6,257 nt of DNA from Bacillota bacterium (GTDB lineage Bacteria; Bacillota; Clostridia; Peptostreptococcales; Natronincolaceae), in NCBI GenBank assembly GCA_023387935.1, contig JAEWHG010000167.1, forward strand, positions 1-6,257, in the 5' to 3' direction. Shown in pieces: positions 5,441 to 6,257 of this stretch. The notes beneath the pieces are model-generated. The model made no database searches. It was not told where the DNA came from and worked only from the letters and a program-made list of their open reading frames with translations. A program made the position numbers and the translations under genes. The number at the start of each line of letters is the position of its first letter. Position 1 is the stretch's first letter.

Positions 5441-5959
5441 TTAATCATTTATTAAATATCCTTTTTCATTTAATGCTTTTTTTAATTCCTGAAAAATCCT
5501 TTCATTGGAAATCTCTATAGTATGAATATGTATCCCCTCTGTTAATGAAGCAAGTGGTTCTGCTTTCTTCTTAGTAATGTTATTAATAAAATCCTCTAAT
5601 TCTATTTTATTGTTTATATTAAGCTGACTAGTTATTTCTCCATATAATGGATGTTCTACTATTACATCAAGTATTCTGGCTCCATAGTCTAACATTATCT
5701 GAAGTTCATCTCCTATAGCATTGTACCCTTCATGCTTACAAACAATTCGCTTTGTTATTCTATCATCTCTTTTAAAAGGAACCATATACCCTTGAGGTGT
5801 TGAAATAATATCCTCCCCTTGGGCTCTTAATAGGGCTATATCTTGTACTACAATCTGTCTTGATACATTAAATAACTTTGCTAAATCTGTTCCCTTAATG
5901 GGATCTATGCTCTCTTTTAGTTTGTTTAATATAGAACTTTTTCTTTCCGTACTATTCAC
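5441..5959 (-). CDS. niaR: NiaR-type transcription repressor of NAD metabolism (HTH_11 + 3H domain)
   Basis: NiaR (YrxA) repressors respond to nicotinate and control NAD synthesis and niacin uptake genes in Firmicutes and Thermotoga. The 172-residue length is typical. Residues about 7-60 are a winged helix (IKGTDLAKLFNVSRQIVVQDIALLRAQG, with the wing at TPQGYMV). The rest is the 3H domain, named for its conserved histidines: H76 in CKHEGY, H103 in VEHPLYGEI, and H144 and H146 in TEGIHIHTIE. H76, H144, H146 and an acidic residue near 84-85 are likely metal ligands, as in the Thermotoga homologue. The start is GTG, supported by AAGGAA about 8 nt upstream. No nad genes are in the window; the only partner is the PfoR-like gene 31 bp downstream, which may be its target or simply co-transcribed. 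Confidence 0.92.
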   Translation of the reverse strand: MNSTERKSSILNKLKESIDPIKGTDLAKLFNVSRQIVVQDIALLRAQGEDIISTPQGYMVPFKRDDRITKRIVCKHEGYNAIGDELQIMLDYGARILDVIVEHPLYGEITSQLNINNKIELEDFINNITKKKAEPLASLTEGIHIHTIEISNERIFQELKKALNEKGYLIND

Positions 5960-5993
5960 AGGATCACTTCCTTTTACTAAAAGTTTTATTTAT

Positions 5994-5999
5994 ATTATA
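5994..5999 (-). promoter_or_regulatory. Candidate -10 box for niaR
   Basis: A perfect TATAAT on the minus strand lies about 35 bp before the niaR GTG, but the -35 position (TATATA, 6017-6022) is poor and abuts the 38-bp palindrome. A second TATAAT at 6076-6081 with a partial -35 (AAAACA) 17 bp upstream would instead put the palindrome inside the leader. I cannot choose between them. Confidence 0.4.
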
Positions 6000-6021
6000 C
6001 TACAACTATACTTCTATATAT

Positions 6022-6059
6022 ACTAAACCTATAGTTTCACGTGAAACTATAGGTTTAGT
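6022..6059. promoter_or_regulatory. 38-bp perfect palindrome with a parS-like core
   Basis: Bases 6022-6040 are the exact reverse complement of 6041-6059. The central 16 bp (6033-6048), AGTTTCACGTGAAACT, match the B. subtilis ParB/Spo0J site TGTTnCACGTGAAACA except at the two outermost bases. ParB bound at parS loads onto DNA and directs origin segregation. On the plus strand the palindrome is followed by GCTTTTTT, so it could also be a rho-independent terminator, although no plus-strand gene lies between 4316 and here. An operator for niaR is a third possibility. The flanking 6060-6127 is AT-rich with nothing else clear apart from the TATAAT at 6076-6081. Confidence 0.65.
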
Positions 6060-6127
6060 GCTTTTTTATATTTTAATTATACCCTATTAAATTTCTTATG
6101 TTTTTTAAACAATTATAAATTTAAATA

Positions 6128-6166
6128 ATAAAAAAACACAGCTGTATATAGTACAACTGTGTTTTT
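6128..6166 (-). terminator. Intrinsic terminator of the rRNA operon
   Basis: A 15-bp stem (6132-6146 with 6152-6166) has a 5-nt loop and one G-U pair on the minus-strand RNA (AAAAACACAGUUGUA with UACAGCUGUGUUUUU). A U-rich tail follows. It starts about 10 nt after the 3' end of 5S rRNA. Confidence 0.88.
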
Positions 6167-6175
6167 AAAGTTATA

Positions 6176-6257
6176 TCGCAACGACCTACTCTCCCAGGCA
6201 GCTTCCCGCCAAGTACCATCAGCGCTGAAGGGCTTAACTACTGTGTTCGGTATGGGA
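6176..6257 (-). rRNA. 5S ribosomal RNA, 3' part (5' end outside window)
   Basis: The reverse complement starts TCCCATACCGAACACAGTAG, continues through TTAAGCCCTTCAGCGC and GATGGTACTTGGCGGG, and ends GGGAGAGTAGGTCGTTGC. These are the conserved loop B, loop C and loop D/E segments of bacterial 5S rRNA. About 80 nt of the usual ~117 are present. The exact 3' end is estimated. Being followed directly by a terminator, it is the last gene of an rRNA operon whose 16S and 23S genes would lie to the right of the window. Confidence 0.95.

Noticed and set aside
1..6257. CRISPR array, insertion sequence, prophage or toxin-antitoxin system
   Set aside because: No regularly spaced repeats, transposase, integrase or phage motifs were seen. 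The small genes stand alone without an overlapping partner.

Overview
The window looks like chromosomal DNA from a low-GC Gram-positive anaerobe, most likely a member of the Clostridia. The base composition is AT-rich, the ribosome binding sites are strong AGGAGG types, terminators are hairpin plus U-run, serS is controlled by a T-box, and the regulators are of Firmicutes type (PerR, NiaR). I cannot name the species. Most genes are on the minus strand. Reading in that direction (right to left), the window opens with the 3' end of a 5S rRNA and its terminator. Next comes a 38-bp perfect palindrome whose core closely resembles the ParB/Spo0J binding site parS. It is followed by a probable two-gene operon: a NiaR-type (HTH + 3H domain) repressor of NAD metabolism and a PfoR-like membrane protein of the EIIC-2 family.

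The middle holds a complete serine T-box leader and serS (seryl-tRNA synthetase). Two separate parts of the leader point to tRNA-Ser: a UCC specifier and a UGGC acceptor-pairing bulge. A ~170-nt spacer with two hairpins separates the T-box terminator from serS. Diverging from this leader is a 64-codon plus-strand gene of unknown function, with its own promoter, a 14-bp palindrome at its expected transcription start, and a terminator that begins inside its coding end.

Downstream of serS is a 60-codon acidic small ORF with a repeated YEED motif. Then comes a perR-dps pair, preceded by two tandem Per-box-like operators. This is an oxidative-stress and iron-storage unit: PerR senses peroxide through metal-catalysed oxidation, and Dps oxidises and stores iron. 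The left end has a single tRNA-Arg(CCU) with its own promoter. It converges on the 3' end of a plus-strand methyl-accepting chemotaxis protein, and the two share a bidirectional terminator.

The rRNA operon, serS and a parS-like site together suggest a region near the replication origin. If so, the minus strand is probably the leading strand. No mobile element, CRISPR array or clearly novel multi-gene system was found. The most interesting items are the parS-like palindrome, the niaR/PfoR-like pairing, and the two unrecognised small proteins.
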